From assembly GCF_006539865.1 (NCBI RefSeq), contig NZ_BJNV01000007.1:1-64000 (forward strand): a stretch of DNA of 64,000 nt, in the 5' to 3' direction. Below the pieces are notes generated by a model. It was not told the origin of the DNA. It saw nothing but the letters and a program-made list of their open reading frames with translations, and searched no databases. The DNA comes from Zoogloea ramigera. Lineage in GTDB: Bacteria > Pseudomonadota > Gammaproteobacteria > Burkholderiales > Rhodocyclaceae. Below are positions 29,632-38,510 of the stretch, in pieces. Both the position numbers and the translations under genes were made by a program. Numbering within the stretch: position 1 is the first letter of the stretch; every line of letters begins with the position of its first letter.

Positions 29632-32600
29632 CGGGGTGTTTCCGGGTTGGCGACGGTGGCCGGGGTGAGGCCGAAGCGCCGGTAAAGAAGGGGCAGCAGG
29701 AGCAGCGTGAGGGCGGTGGCGCTGACCAGCCCGCCGATCACCACGATGGCCAGCGGGCGCTGGACCTCCGAGCCCGGGCCGCTGGCGAACAGCAGCGGCA
29801 CGAGGCCCAGGGCGGCGATGCTGGCGGTCATCATCACCGGGCGCAGACGGCGCCGGGCGCCTTCCACCACCACCTCGCCGATGGGCATGCCGCGGGCCTG
29901 GAGCTGGTTGAAGTAGCTCACCATCACGACCCCGTTGAGCACCGCGATGCCCAGCAGCGCGATGAAGCCCACCGAGGCCGGCACCGACAGATATTCGCCC
30001 GACGCGGCCAGCGCGAACACGCCGCCGACCATCGCGAAGGGCACCATCGCCAGCACCAGCAGGGCCTGGCGCACCGAGCCGAAGGTGGAGAACAGCAGCA
30101 CGAAGATCAGCCCCAGGGCGATCGGCACCACCACGCCGAGGCGCGCAGCGGCGCGCTGCTGGTTCTCGAACTGGCCGCCCCAGGCGATGCGGTAGCCGGC
30201 TGGCAGCGGCACCTTGGCAGCGACCGCGGCGCGGGCTTCCTCGACGAAGCCGACGAGGTCGCGGTCGCGCACGTTGGACTGGATCACCGAATAGCGCTGG
30301 GCGTTCTCGCGGTCGACCTTGACCGGGCCGTCCACCCGCTCGATCTTGGCGACGCTGGAGAGCGGCAGGCTGCTGCCGTCCGGCGTGGTGATGCGCAGCG
30401 CGGCGAAGGCGGCCGGGTCGCGCTGGAGGTCGGCCGGGCCGCGGATGAGCAGCGGCACGCGGCGGGTCGATTCGATCACGGTGCCCGCCACCTGGCCTTC
30501 GAGCAGGCTCTTGAGGGCGTGCTGCACGTCCTCCACGTTGAGCCCGAAGCGCCCGGCGGCCAGGCGGTCCACCTGGATGCGCAGGTATTGCACGCCCTCG
30601 TTACGGATTGTGATGGTGTCCTCGGCGCCGGGCACGGCCTTCACCACCGCCTCGATCTCGCCGGCCAGCCGGTTGAGGGTGGGCAGGTCGGGGCCGTAGA
30701 GCTTGATCGCCAGGTCGCCGCGCACGCCGGTGAGCATCTCGGAGACGCGCATGTCGATGGGCTGGGTGAAGGTGAGCGCGACGCCGGGGAAGTTGTCCAT
30801 CACGGCGCGCAGCTGGTCGGCGAGCCAGTCTTTATTGGGCTGGCGCCACTCGTCGCGGGGCTTGAGGACGAGGAAGGTGTCGGTCTGGTTGAGGCCCATC
30901 GGGTCGAGGCCGAGCTCGTCGGAGCCGGAGCGGGCGACGATGGTCTTCACCTCGGGCACGGCCCTCAACACCGCCTGTTGCACGGCGAGGTCGGTGGCGA
31001 TGGTCTGGGCGAGGCTGATCGAGGGCAGCTTCTCGAGCTGCATGATGATGTCGCCTTCGTCCATCGTCGGCATGAAGGCCTTGCCCAGCATCAGGTAGGC
31101 GCCGGCGGCGGCCACCAGCGAGGCGCCGGCGATGGCCACCATCAGCCGCCCGCGGGCGAGGGCGAAGGTGAGCAGCGGCATGTAGCCGGCCTGCAGCTTG
31201 CGCACCAGCCAGGGCTCGTGGGCGCGGCCGCGCTTCAGCAGGAACGAGGCCAGCACCGGCACCACGGTGAGCGACAGCAGCAGCGAGGCCGACAGGGCGA
31301 ACACGATGGTCAGCGCCACCGGGCCGAACATCTTGCCCTCCAGGCCTTCGAGGGTCAGCAGCGGCAGGAACACGATGACGATGATCAGGATGCCCGAGGC
31401 CACCGGCGCGGCCACCTCGCGGGTGGCGCGGAACACCAGGTGCAGCAGCGGCTGGCGGGCCGCGGCGCCGCCTTCGGCGAGCTGGGTCTCGACGTTCTCG
31501 ACCACCACCACCGCGGCATCCACCAGCATGCCGATGGCGATGGCGAGGCCGCCCAGGCTCATCAGGTTGGCCGACAGGCCCACCGCGCCCATCGCGATGA
31601 AGGTGGCCAGCGCCGCCAGCGGCAGCATCAGCGCCACCACCAGCGCTGCGCGCAGGTTGCCCAGGAAGGCCAGCAGCAGCACCAGCACCAGCACGATGGC
31701 CTCGAGGAGAGCCTTGGAGACGGTATGCACGGCCCGCCCGACCAGCTCGCTGCGGTCGTAGAAGGGCTCCACCGACACGCCCGGCGGGAGCATCGGCGCC
31801 AGCTCGGCGAGGCGCTCTTTGACGCCCTCGACCACCTTGCCGGCATTGGCGCCGCGCAGGCCCAGCACCAGGCCCTCGACGGCCTCGGCCTCGCCGTTGC
31901 GGGTGACCGCGCCGTAGCGGGTGAGGGCGCCGATGCGCACCTCGGCTACGTCGCCGACCCGCACGATGCTGCCGGGGCTGGCCTTGAGCACGATGGCGCG
32001 CACGTCGTCGAGGGTCTGGATGGCGCCCTCGGCGCGCACCAGCAGGGTCTCCTCGCCTTCGCTCAGGCGGCCGGCGCCGTCGTTGCGGTTGTTGGCCTCG
32101 AGGGCGGCCTGCAGGGTGGTGAGGGTGAGGCCGCGGGCCGCCAGGGCGGCCGGGTCGGGGCTGATCTCGAAGCTGCGTACCTCGCCGCCCAGGCTGTTCA
32201 CGTCGGCCACGCCGGGCACGGTGCGCAGCTGGGGGCGGATCGTCCAGTCGAGCAGGGTGCGCTTCTCCTGCAGCGAAACCGGCCCTTCGATGGTGAACAT
32301 GAACATCTCGCCCAGCGGCGTGGTGATCGGGGCGAGGCCGCCGGTGGCGCCGGTGGGCAGGTTGCCCATCACGCCGGCGAGGCGCTCGCCGACCTGCTGG
32401 CGGGCCCAGTAGATGTCGGTGCCGTCCTCGAAGTCGAGCGTGACGTCGGCCAGCGCGTATTTTGAGGTGGAGCGCAGGATGCGCTGGTGCGGGATGCCCA
32501 GCATCTCCTGCTCGATGGGCACCGTGATGCGCGACTCGACCTCTTCCGGGGTCATGCCGGGAGCCTTGATGATCAGCTTGACCTGGGTGGTCGACACATC

Positions 32601-32720
32601 GGGGAAGGCGTCGATGGGCAGGTTGTTCCAGGCCCGCAGCCCGGCGCCCACCAGCAGCAGGGTGACCACCAGCACCAGCAGGCGCTGGGTGAGGGAGAAC
32701 TCGACGAGGCGCGACAGCAT
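29628..32720 (-). CDS. Heavy-metal RND efflux pump (CzcA/CusA family)
   Basis: A 1030-residue proton-driven inner-membrane pump with twelve membrane segments and two large periplasmic loops. The N-terminus SLTQRLLVLVVTLLLVGAG, then AFPDVSTTQV, is typical of CzcA/CusA proteins. The fourth membrane helix carries AIAIGMLVDAAVVVVEN rather than the DFG form of Zn/Co/Cd pumps, resembling the Cu/Ag type, while TFTQPIDMRVSEMLTGV looks Czc-like; the metal is therefore undecided. The start is one base after the adaptor stop. Confidence 0.93.
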   Translation of the reverse strand: MLSRLVEFSLTQRLLVLVVTLLLVGAGLRAWNNLPIDAFPDVSTTQVKLIIKAPGMTPEEVESRITVPIEQEMLGIPHQRILRSTSKYALADVTLDFEDGTDIYWARQQVGERLAGVMGNLPTGATGGLAPITTPLGEMFMFTIEGPVSLQEKRTLLDWTIRPQLRTVPGVADVNSLGGEVRSFEISPDPAALAARGLTLTTLQAALEANNRNDGAGRLSEGEETLLVRAEGAIQTLDDVRAIVLKASPGSIVRVGDVAEVRIGALTRYGAVTRNGEAEAVEGLVLGLRGANAGKVVEGVKERLAELAPMLPPGVSVEPFYDRSELVGRAVHTVSKALLEAIVLVLVLLLAFLGNLRAALVVALMLPLAALATFIAMGAVGLSANLMSLGGLAIAIGMLVDAAVVVVENVETQLAEGGAAARQPLLHLVFRATREVAAPVASGILIIVIVFLPLLTLEGLEGKMFGPVALTIVFALSASLLLSLTVVPVLASFLLKRGRAHEPWLVRKLQAGYMPLLTFALARGRLMVAIAGASLVAAAGAYLMLGKAFMPTMDEGDIIMQLEKLPSISLAQTIATDLAVQQAVLRAVPEVKTIVARSGSDELGLDPMGLNQTDTFLVLKPRDEWRQPNKDWLADQLRAVMDNFPGVALTFTQPIDMRVSEMLTGVRGDLAIKLYGPDLPTLNRLAGEIEAVVKAVPGAEDTITIRNEGVQYLRIQVDRLAAGRFGLNVEDVQHALKSLLEGQVAGTVIESTRRVPLLIRGPADLQRDPAAFAALRITTPDGSSLPLSSVAKIERVDGPVKVDRENAQRYSVIQSNVRDRDLVGFVEEARAAVAAKVPLPAGYRIAWGGQFENQQRAAARLGVVVPIALGLIFVLLFSTFGSVRQALLVLAMVPFAMVGGVFALAASGEYLSVPASVGFIALLGIAVLNGVVMVSYFNQLQARGMPIGEVVVEGARRRLRPVMMTASIAALGLVPLLFASGPGSEVQRPLAIVVIGGLVSATALTLLLLPLLYRRFGLTPATVANPETPR

Positions 32721-32721
32721 G

Positions 32722-33813
32722 TCAGCGCCCCATGCCGAGCAGATTGGCCTTGAGCGCGGCGATGCCGGCGGTGGCGATGGTGGCCTCGGCCGGGAGCCCG
32801 CTCACCAGAATGTTGTCACCGACGCGACCGGCAGGCTGGACCGGCGTTGCGCGATAGCCGCTGGCCTTGCCCTCGGTGGCGGCCACGAAGACCCACTGCT
32901 TGCCCTCGTGGTGGAGCACCGCGCCTGCCGGCACCTGCACCGCCGCGTCGCCGGCCGCCTTACCGACGTCGAGGTCGACGGTGGTGGCCTGGCCCGGGCG
33001 CAGGCTGTCGGCTCCGCGGGTGACGAGGCCGCGCACCAGCACGCTCTGGCTGGCCGGGTCGACGGCGCGGCCGACGGCGATCACCTCGCCGCTGGCGCCG
33101 GTGGCGGGGATGCGCAGCCCGGCGCCCACCCGCAGCTGGCTTGCCACCGCCAGCGGGGCCTGGATGTCCACCGACAGCGGGTCGAGGCGGGCGATGCGGT
33201 AGAGCGGCGCGGATTGCTCGACCCGCTGCCCCACGCTGACCTGTTGTTCGAGCACGCTGCCGGCGATCGGCGCGACGAGGGACAAGGTCTGCCCGCGGCT
33301 GTGCTGGGCGAGGCGGAGCTCCTGGGCCCGCTCGGCGGCCTGGGCGGCGCTCTGGGCGGCGTTGGCGCGGCTGGCCTGCAGGCGCGATTCGGCGATCAGG
33401 CCTTCGCGGAAGAGCTGCTCGTCCCGCTTGAGGCTCTGCCGCGCGAGGCCGGCCTGGGCGTCGGCCTGGATGCGGTCGCGCTGCAGTTCGAGGGCCTGCG
33501 GGCTGGACAGGCGCACCAGCACCTGGCCCTTGGTGACGCTGAGGCCGGGCGCGGTCTCGAGGCTTTCGACGACGCCCGCCAGCGGCGCGGCGATCACCCG
33601 CACCTGGCTGTTGGGGATGCTGACGGTGGCGGGCAGGCCGGCGGCCGCTGCCTTGCTGCCGGCACCGACGCGCTGGGTCTGGATGCCGAGGGCTTGCGCC
33701 TGGGCCGCCGTCACCGGCACAAAGCGTGCATCAGCGGCCTGCACGGAGCCGGCAACGAGCAGCGCGCCGAGCAGAACAGGCGTGAGGAAACGGAGGGGAG
33801 CTTGCGGCGACAT
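32722..33813 (-). CDS. RND efflux periplasmic adaptor (CzcB/CusB-like)
   Basis: A 363-residue membrane fusion protein linking the pump to the TolC-like channel. The signal peptide is MSPQAPLRFLTPVLLGALLV followed by AGSVQA. Lipoyl and hairpin regions follow (IAAPLAGVVESLETAPGLSV, then LVRLSSPQALELQ). The ATG at 33813 gives the best signal peptide; an ATG at 33843 would add ten residues. It is the first gene of the operon adaptor-pump-DUF3240-channel. Confidence 0.9.
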   Translation of the reverse strand: MSPQAPLRFLTPVLLGALLVAGSVQAADARFVPVTAAQAQALGIQTQRVGAGSKAAAAGLPATVSIPNSQVRVIAAPLAGVVESLETAPGLSVTKGQVLVRLSSPQALELQRDRIQADAQAGLARQSLKRDEQLFREGLIAESRLQASRANAAQSAAQAAERAQELRLAQHSRGQTLSLVAPIAGSVLEQQVSVGQRVEQSAPLYRIARLDPLSVDIQAPLAVASQLRVGAGLRIPATGASGEVIAVGRAVDPASQSVLVRGLVTRGADSLRPGQATTVDLDVGKAAGDAAVQVPAGAVLHHEGKQWVFVAATEGKASGYRATPVQPAGRVGDNILVSGLPAEATIATAGIAALKANLLGMGR

Positions 33814-34154
33814 GGCGGCTCGAACAAAAGGCGAAGCGACCATTATGAGGTATTGAGTATTAAAGAAAGCTTAAGCTGCCGCCGCGCGCCGAGGCGTGCG
33901 CCTGTGGGCCGGACCCCGCGGGCTCGACCCATTATGGGGATATCGAGGCGTGCGGCCTGAGCTCCTTGACTATCATCACTTACCTGGTCGAAACCCAGTT
34001 TGACAGTGAATTTGCGTGGCGCGGGTGGGTTTTGAAGCGCGTTCAGGCAAGCTGCACGGGGCTTTGATCCGGTTTTCACGCTTGCCGCCCTGGGCTCTGC
34101 AGAGGGTGGCAGCATTGTCGCCCGCGCAACATCCTTCCCTGGAGATCTTCCGTC
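33814..34154. other. Intergenic region between efflux operon and secreted-protein gene
   Basis: 341 bases between divergent genes. The efflux side (33840-33880) is AT-rich with an imperfect direct repeat (GGTATT, GAGTATT), likely the efflux promoter. A TTGACA at 34001-34006 could be a -35 box for the gene at 34155, but no matching -10 box is seen. No RNA gene or small frame is recognisable. Confidence 0.4.
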
Positions 34155-34733
34155 ATGAATTTTCGCGTTGCCACCCAAGTTGCCATCCCCCTCTGCCTGG
34201 CCCTGGTTTCCGGTGTCGCCGGTGCCGCGTGCACGCCGGTCGCCGGTACCGTCAGGCTGGCGCCCGACGCGCTCTGCAAGGTCGCGGGCGAGAGCCCGGT
34301 GAAGGTCGGTTTCACCGGTCAGTGCTATAGCGTGCAGCTGCGGCTGGCGGGCTTTCCGGCGGCGACGGGGCATGCCGGCCTCACCAGCGAGCCGGTCGTC
34401 AGCATGATCCCGGACGGGGGCGCCGCCGCGACGCCGGCCTTCGTGCCCCAGGCCGGTACCCAGGCCGTACCGCGCCAGGTGATCCAGACCGCGCGCACGG
34501 TGGTGACCCTCGGCCAGCGCGGGCGCGCCACGACGCTGTACACCGACGACGTGATCGTGATGCAGATGGTGCCGACCGCCGCCGGCCTGGTGCCGGGCGC
34601 CGTGACCGAGCAGATCGTGATCCGCGACACCGACAAGAAGGGCGCCTACGCCAACGTCACCGGCCACCTGACGGTGCTGGGCAACAGCATCGACCAGAAC
34701 GCCCCGGTCGTGGGCCAGATCTGCAGCCGCTGA
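34155..34733 (+). CDS. Secreted protein of unknown function
   Basis: A 192-residue protein with a clear signal peptide (MNFRVATQVAIPLCLALVSG, cleavage probably after GAA or AGA) and four Cys in the mature part (ACTPV, LCKVA, GQCYS, QICSR), suggesting two disulfides in the periplasm or outside. The composition is rich in Val, Thr and Ala, consistent with a beta-rich fold. I recognise no family. A terminator follows. It stands alone between the efflux operon and the TIR-WD40 gene. Confidence 0.7.
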   Translation: MNFRVATQVAIPLCLALVSGVAGAACTPVAGTVRLAPDALCKVAGESPVKVGFTGQCYSVQLRLAGFPAATGHAGLTSEPVVSMIPDGGAAATPAFVPQAGTQAVPRQVIQTARTVVTLGQRGRATTLYTDDVIVMQMVPTAAGLVPGAVTEQIVIRDTDKKGAYANVTGHLTVLGNSIDQNAPVVGQICSR

Positions 34734-34781
34734 GCGGCCTGGCGGGCAGCTGCTGCCCGCGCGTCCGTTGTGGTGCCACCA

Positions 34782-34806
34782 ACGCCCTGCAAGGGGCGTT
34801 TTGCTT
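34782..34806 (+). terminator. Terminator after the secreted-protein gene
   Basis: AACGCCC and GGGCGTT form a 7-bp stem around TGCAAG, followed by TTGCTTTG. Confidence 0.6.
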
Positions 34807-34894
34807 TGTCGCCCTGCCGGGGTCCGTAAGGTGCGGCGCCTTTGCGGGCGGGTCGCGGAGCCAGGTCGTCGCAGACAATGCCTGGCGGCGAGGC

Positions 34895-37744
34895 TCAGTC
34901 CGGCGCCTCGGGCAGCTTGCTGCACTGTTTGATGTAAGGGATGTCCGGCGAGACCCATCGGCGCCACTGGCTGGTGCTCATGTTGCGGGTGAGCTTGGCG
35001 CACAGCATGTCGGGCCAGCGGGGTGGGGCGGCCCACAGGTGTAGCGCGCCGTTGCGGTCCACCGACTGGAGGTGCTGGCCGCCCGGGCGGAAGTTGAGTT
35101 TCTGGATCTGGCTGGCGTGGCCCTCCAGGGCCGGGCCGATCGGGACGCCGCTGTCGGCCTGCCACAAGCGCAGCTTGTGGTCCCAGCTGCCGGAGGCGAT
35201 GTGGCGGCCGTCCGCGCTGAAGGCCACGGAGCTCACCCACAGGCGGTGGCCGTACATGGCCTCGCCGATCGGGTTGCCGCTGGCCGGGTCCCAGCGGCGC
35301 AGGTTGCCGTCGGCGCTGCCCGACACGATCTGCCGGCCGTCGGGGCTCCAGGCGGCGGCGAGCACCCAGTTGCGATGGCCGGCGAGGGCCGGGCCAGCCG
35401 GCTGGCCGGTGGCGACGATCCACTGGCGCAGGTCGCGGTCGGCGCTGGCCGACACGATGCGGCGGCCGTCGGGGCTCCAGGCCAGCGCTGCGATCCAGGC
35501 GCTGTGGCCTTCGAGGGGCGGGCCGAGGGGGGCGCCGGTGGCGGCGTCCCAGAGGCGCACGGTGCTGTCCCAGCCGCCGGTGGCGAGGCGGCCGCCGTCG
35601 GGGCTCCAGGCGAGGGCCGAGACGGGGCCGGGATGGGCGGCGATGGCCTCGCCGATCGGCGTGCCGCTGCGCCCGTCCCAGCGCCGCAGGCTGCCGTCCA
35701 TGCTGCCGGCGGCGAGACGGCCGCCGTCGGGGCTGAATTCGAGAGCGAGGACGGGCTGGGGCGCGGTGGGCAGCGGAGTTTCGTCGGGGCCGTCGGCGTC
35801 GCGGCCGGAGGCGACCCGCCACAGGCGCAGCTGCAGGGTTTCGTCGGCGGCGGCGAGGCGTTTGCCGTCGGGGCTCACCGCGAGGCTGACGAAGCGGCGG
35901 GCCTTGCCCGTGCCGAGCGCTTCGCCGACGGGCGAGGTGCTGCGTGGGTTCCACAGGCGCAGGCTGCCGTCGAAGCCGGCCGAGACGATGCGCGAGCCGT
36001 CGGTCTGGGTGAAGGCGGCCGCAGCGACCGAGTCGCCATGGCCGAGCAGCGCGTCGCCGACGGCAGCGCCGCTGGCCGCGTCCCAAAGCCGCACGCTGCC
36101 GTCGTCGCCTGCCGAGACGATGTGCCGGCCATCGCTGCTGAAGGCCACGCTGCGCACCAGCCCGTCGTGGCCGAGGAGGGGCTGGCCAATGCGCCGGCCG
36201 CGGGCCACGTCCCACTGGATCAGGTGCCCGTCCCAGGCGCCGGAGACGAGGCGCGTGCCGTCGGGGCTGAAGGCGACGCTGCGCACGGAGTCTTCGTGGC
36301 CCAGCAGCGGCGCGCCGAGGGGTTTGCCGTCGCGCACCCGCCACAGGCGCAGGCTGCTGTCGTTGCTGGCGGTGGCGAGCAGGCGCCCGTCGGGGCTGAA
36401 GGCGAGGCCGGTGACCGCTTCCGCGTGGCCGACCAGGGCCTGGCCGAGGGGCTGGCTGGTGGCCACGTCCCAGATCTGGGCGGTGTTGTCGTCGCTGCCC
36501 GAGGCGGCCAGCCGTCCGTCGGGGCTGAAGGCGACGGCCCGCACGGCGTCGGCGTGGCCGGTGAGGGGGAAGGCCAGGTCGGGCTGGATGCCGCCGTCGG
36601 TGACGGCCCACAGGCGCAGGGTGGTGTCGTCGCTGCCGGTGACGAGGCGCCGCCCGTCGGGGCTGATGGCGAGGCTGCGGATGTCCTCGGGGTGGGCTTC
36701 GAGGGGCTCGCCGAGGCGGGCGCCGGTGCGGGCGTTCCACAGCTGGAGCCGGCGCGCGTCGTCGGCGGTGACGAGGCGCTCGCCGCCGGGGCTGACCACC
36801 AGGCCGACCAGCGCGGTCGGGGTGGCAATGAGGCGGACCAGATTCTTCTCGCGGCGCAGGGCCTCCAGCAGCCCGCCTTCGGCTTCGGCGTCGGCCTGGC
36901 GCGCAGCGCCCGCCAGGCGCAGGGCCGCGAGGAGCTGCTGCATGGCGCGCTCGTCCGGCTCGGGCCGCAGGCCGGCGAACATGGCCGCCGCCTCGGCGCG
37001 CAGGCGCAGCCCGACGGAGTTGCGCAGCTCGGCGCGGGCATGTTCCTCGGCGGCCCGGGCGCGCTGGGCTTCGGCTTCGGCCCGGCTGGCGTTCTGGTGG
37101 GCGAGGTAGGCGCTCCAGCCGGTGGAGGCGGCCAGCCCGAGCAGGCTGAGGGTGACGCCGGCCACCGTCACGCGCCACCACTGGGCGGTGCGCAGCTGGC
37201 GGGGAGAGAGGCTCAGGCGGTCCACCACCGCGGCGGTGGCGACGCCACGGGCGATGGCCTCCTCGGTGTCGTCGAGCCAGATCTGGTCGTGCACGTCGAG
37301 CCACGGGCGCACCGCCTCGGTGAGAGCCGCGTCCTGCATCGCGCCGCCGATGTTGATCGGGATGATCGGCCGGCCCGGGTGGTGCTTGCGGAAGGTCTCG
37401 ACTTCGGTGCGCACCCAGCGCGGGGCTTCCAGCGTGCCCCGGTTGGCGATCACGACCAGGATGCTCGAACGCAGCAGCGCACGCAGCAGGGTGTCGTCGA
37501 GATCCTCGCCCGGGGCGGCTTCGTCTTCGCTGTAAAAAACCGAGAAGTCCCGCTCCCGCAGCTGCCGGGCGAGGTCGGAGGCGTAGGACTGGGTGCCGCG
37601 CCCGGAGAAACCGAGGGCGAAGGAGATGAAGATGTCGTAGCCGAAGAGCGTCGAGGCGAAGGCGCGACGCCGGCGGGGCGGCCGTTGCCGGTGGCTGGGC
37701 GGAGGCGCTGCCGTCTGCGCGGCGGCTGTGGGCTGCTCGGACAT
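34895..37744 (-). CDS. Membrane-anchored TIR domain protein with 14 WD40 repeats
   Basis: A 949-residue protein. Proline/arginine-rich start, TIR domain (about residues 35-170, YDIFISFALGF to PIIPINIGG), a transmembrane segment (about 191-215), a short coiled coil (217-250), then 14 WD40 blades (about 300-900), i.e. two seven-bladed propellers. W110-xxx-E114 in PRWVRTEVETF sits where NADase TIR domains keep the catalytic Glu. The C-terminal tail (LCAKLTRNMSTSQWRRWV) is usual for bacterial WD40 conflict or signalling proteins. The ATG at 37744 follows GAGG; a longer frame to 37912 lacks support. No effector or defence partner is adjacent. Role unknown: sensing scaffold, abortive infection and signalling are all possible. 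Confidence 0.85.
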   Translation of the reverse strand: MSEQPTAAAQTAAPPPSHRQRPPRRRRAFASTLFGYDIFISFALGFSGRGTQSYASDLARQLRERDFSVFYSEDEAAPGEDLDDTLLRALLRSSILVVIANRGTLEAPRWVRTEVETFRKHHPGRPIIPINIGGAMQDAALTEAVRPWLDVHDQIWLDDTEEAIARGVATAAVVDRLSLSPRQLRTAQWWRVTVAGVTLSLLGLAASTGWSAYLAHQNASRAEAEAQRARAAEEHARAELRNSVGLRLRAEAAAMFAGLRPEPDERAMQQLLAALRLAGAARQADAEAEGGLLEALRREKNLVRLIATPTALVGLVVSPGGERLVTADDARRLQLWNARTGARLGEPLEAHPEDIRSLAISPDGRRLVTGSDDTTLRLWAVTDGGIQPDLAFPLTGHADAVRAVAFSPDGRLAASGSDDNTAQIWDVATSQPLGQALVGHAEAVTGLAFSPDGRLLATASNDSSLRLWRVRDGKPLGAPLLGHEDSVRSVAFSPDGTRLVSGAWDGHLIQWDVARGRRIGQPLLGHDGLVRSVAFSSDGRHIVSAGDDGSVRLWDAASGAAVGDALLGHGDSVAAAAFTQTDGSRIVSAGFDGSLRLWNPRSTSPVGEALGTGKARRFVSLAVSPDGKRLAAADETLQLRLWRVASGRDADGPDETPLPTAPQPVLALEFSPDGGRLAAGSMDGSLRRWDGRSGTPIGEAIAAHPGPVSALAWSPDGGRLATGGWDSTVRLWDAATGAPLGPPLEGHSAWIAALAWSPDGRRIVSASADRDLRQWIVATGQPAGPALAGHRNWVLAAAWSPDGRQIVSGSADGNLRRWDPASGNPIGEAMYGHRLWVSSVAFSADGRHIASGSWDHKLRLWQADSGVPIGPALEGHASQIQKLNFRPGGQHLQSVDRNGALHLWAAPPRWPDMLCAKLTRNMSTSQWRRWVSPDIPYIKQCSKLPEAPD

Positions 37745-37932
37745 GGGGGCCTCGGGGGTGGAGCCGGAGGAAGCGGAACGGTCTGGGTGAGGGGGAACCC
37801 TCTGAAAGTGTAGTCCGCCCTTGCCGGGCCTGCCGGCCGATGAACGGTGCGGGTGCACCGACAGGCGGGCGACCTGCGGCATCGCGCGAGCGTCATCTGC
37901 GCAGGATGTCACATGGAATTCACGCGAGGCGT

Positions 37933-37960
37933 TTGGCTTTTAGAAACAAGCTGCTACACT
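37933..37960 (+). promoter_or_regulatory. Promoter of the riboswitch-pilin transcript
   Basis: TTGGCT (37933-37938), 16 bases, then TACACT (37955-37960) preceded by TGC as an extended -10. The predicted start near 37966 would place the transcript 5' end at the beginning of the aptamer (GCACATAGG). Confidence 0.5.
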
Positions 37961-37961
37961 G

Positions 37962-38042
37962 CAAAGCACATAGGCAAACTGCAGGCAACTGCAGGACGCA
38001 AAGCCACGGGTCCTCCGCGTTGAGGATAGCCGGGTTGCCCGA
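37962..38042 (+). promoter_or_regulatory. Cyclic di-GMP-I (GEMM-I) riboswitch aptamer
   Basis: The conserved GEMM-I blocks appear in order: GCACATAGGCAAACTGC, a CTGCAG stem closed by a GCAA tetraloop (37985-37994 region), the invariant GGACGCAAAGCCACGGG, a variable helix CCTCCGCG/TTGAGG, and AGCCGGGTTGCCC. The layout follows the Vibrio Vc2 aptamer. It precedes the minor pilin operon, linking c-di-GMP level to pilus assembly. Downstream GCTTTGCGT (38070-38078) is exactly complementary to ACGCAAAGC (37996-38004) of the core, and can instead join a hairpin CCAAGCG/CGTTGG (38064-38081). This is the probable expression platform. Direction of control is not decided by sequence. Confidence 0.93.
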
Positions 38043-38121
38043 CACGCTCCTCGTGCCGGTTCTCCAAGCGCTTTGCGTTGGCCTTTGTAATTAGCCCCAC
38101 GACTAATACAAGGGATCGACG

Positions 38122-38436
38122 ATGAAGCGCTTATCTACCGTTCGCATGGCTGCTCCACGCGCAACGGCTCTGGTTTCCCGCTGCTCCGCCCAGGCTCACG
38201 CCCAGCCCCGTTCCCGGGACGCTTCGGTGTGCCTCGCCCACATCGCCACCTCGCGCCCATTCAGCCACGTGCGTTGCGTCCGGCGCGTTTCTGCCCGGCC
38301 TGCAGGCCGGATAGGCATCCAGCGTCAATCCCCCGTCAAGGTCGTTTCAAATTTGTCGTTACTGCTTACTGCATGCAGCGGCAATGGTTTTCATCAGGCG
38401 GTCCGGCAGTGCCCCCAATACCTCGGGCAACGTTGA
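38122..38436 (+). CDS. Possible small leader protein after the riboswitch
   Basis: A 104-codon frame from ATG 38122, with AAGGGA seven bases upstream, is the first translatable frame after the aptamer. Its product is Arg/Ser/Ala-rich with eight Cys and matches nothing I know; codon choice looks less regular than in the pilin genes. It may be a real small protein, a decayed gene or chance. The rest of the 470-base leader up to fimT shows no other feature. Confidence 0.25.
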   Translation: MKRLSTVRMAAPRATALVSRCSAQAHAQPRSRDASVCLAHIATSRPFSHVRCVRRVSARPAGRIGIQRQSPVKVVSNLSLLLTACSGNGFHQAVRQCPQYLGQR

Positions 38437-38510
38437 ATCGTCGGGATGGCCGGGTGCGTGCAGACACTGGTTTGCGGCCCCGCAGAGCAAGGCAGGATCG
38501 GAGGCGCACT

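Noticed and set aside
33843-37304. A 1153-codon minus-strand frame overlapping the TIR-WD40 and efflux-adaptor region
   Set aside because: Arg/Pro-rich frame-shadow of the WD40 repeats; no domains.
34895-37744. A multi-gene TIR defence island
   Set aside because: Neighbours are an unknown secreted protein and pilus genes; no partner nuclease, SIR2, STING or CD-NTase gene is seen.
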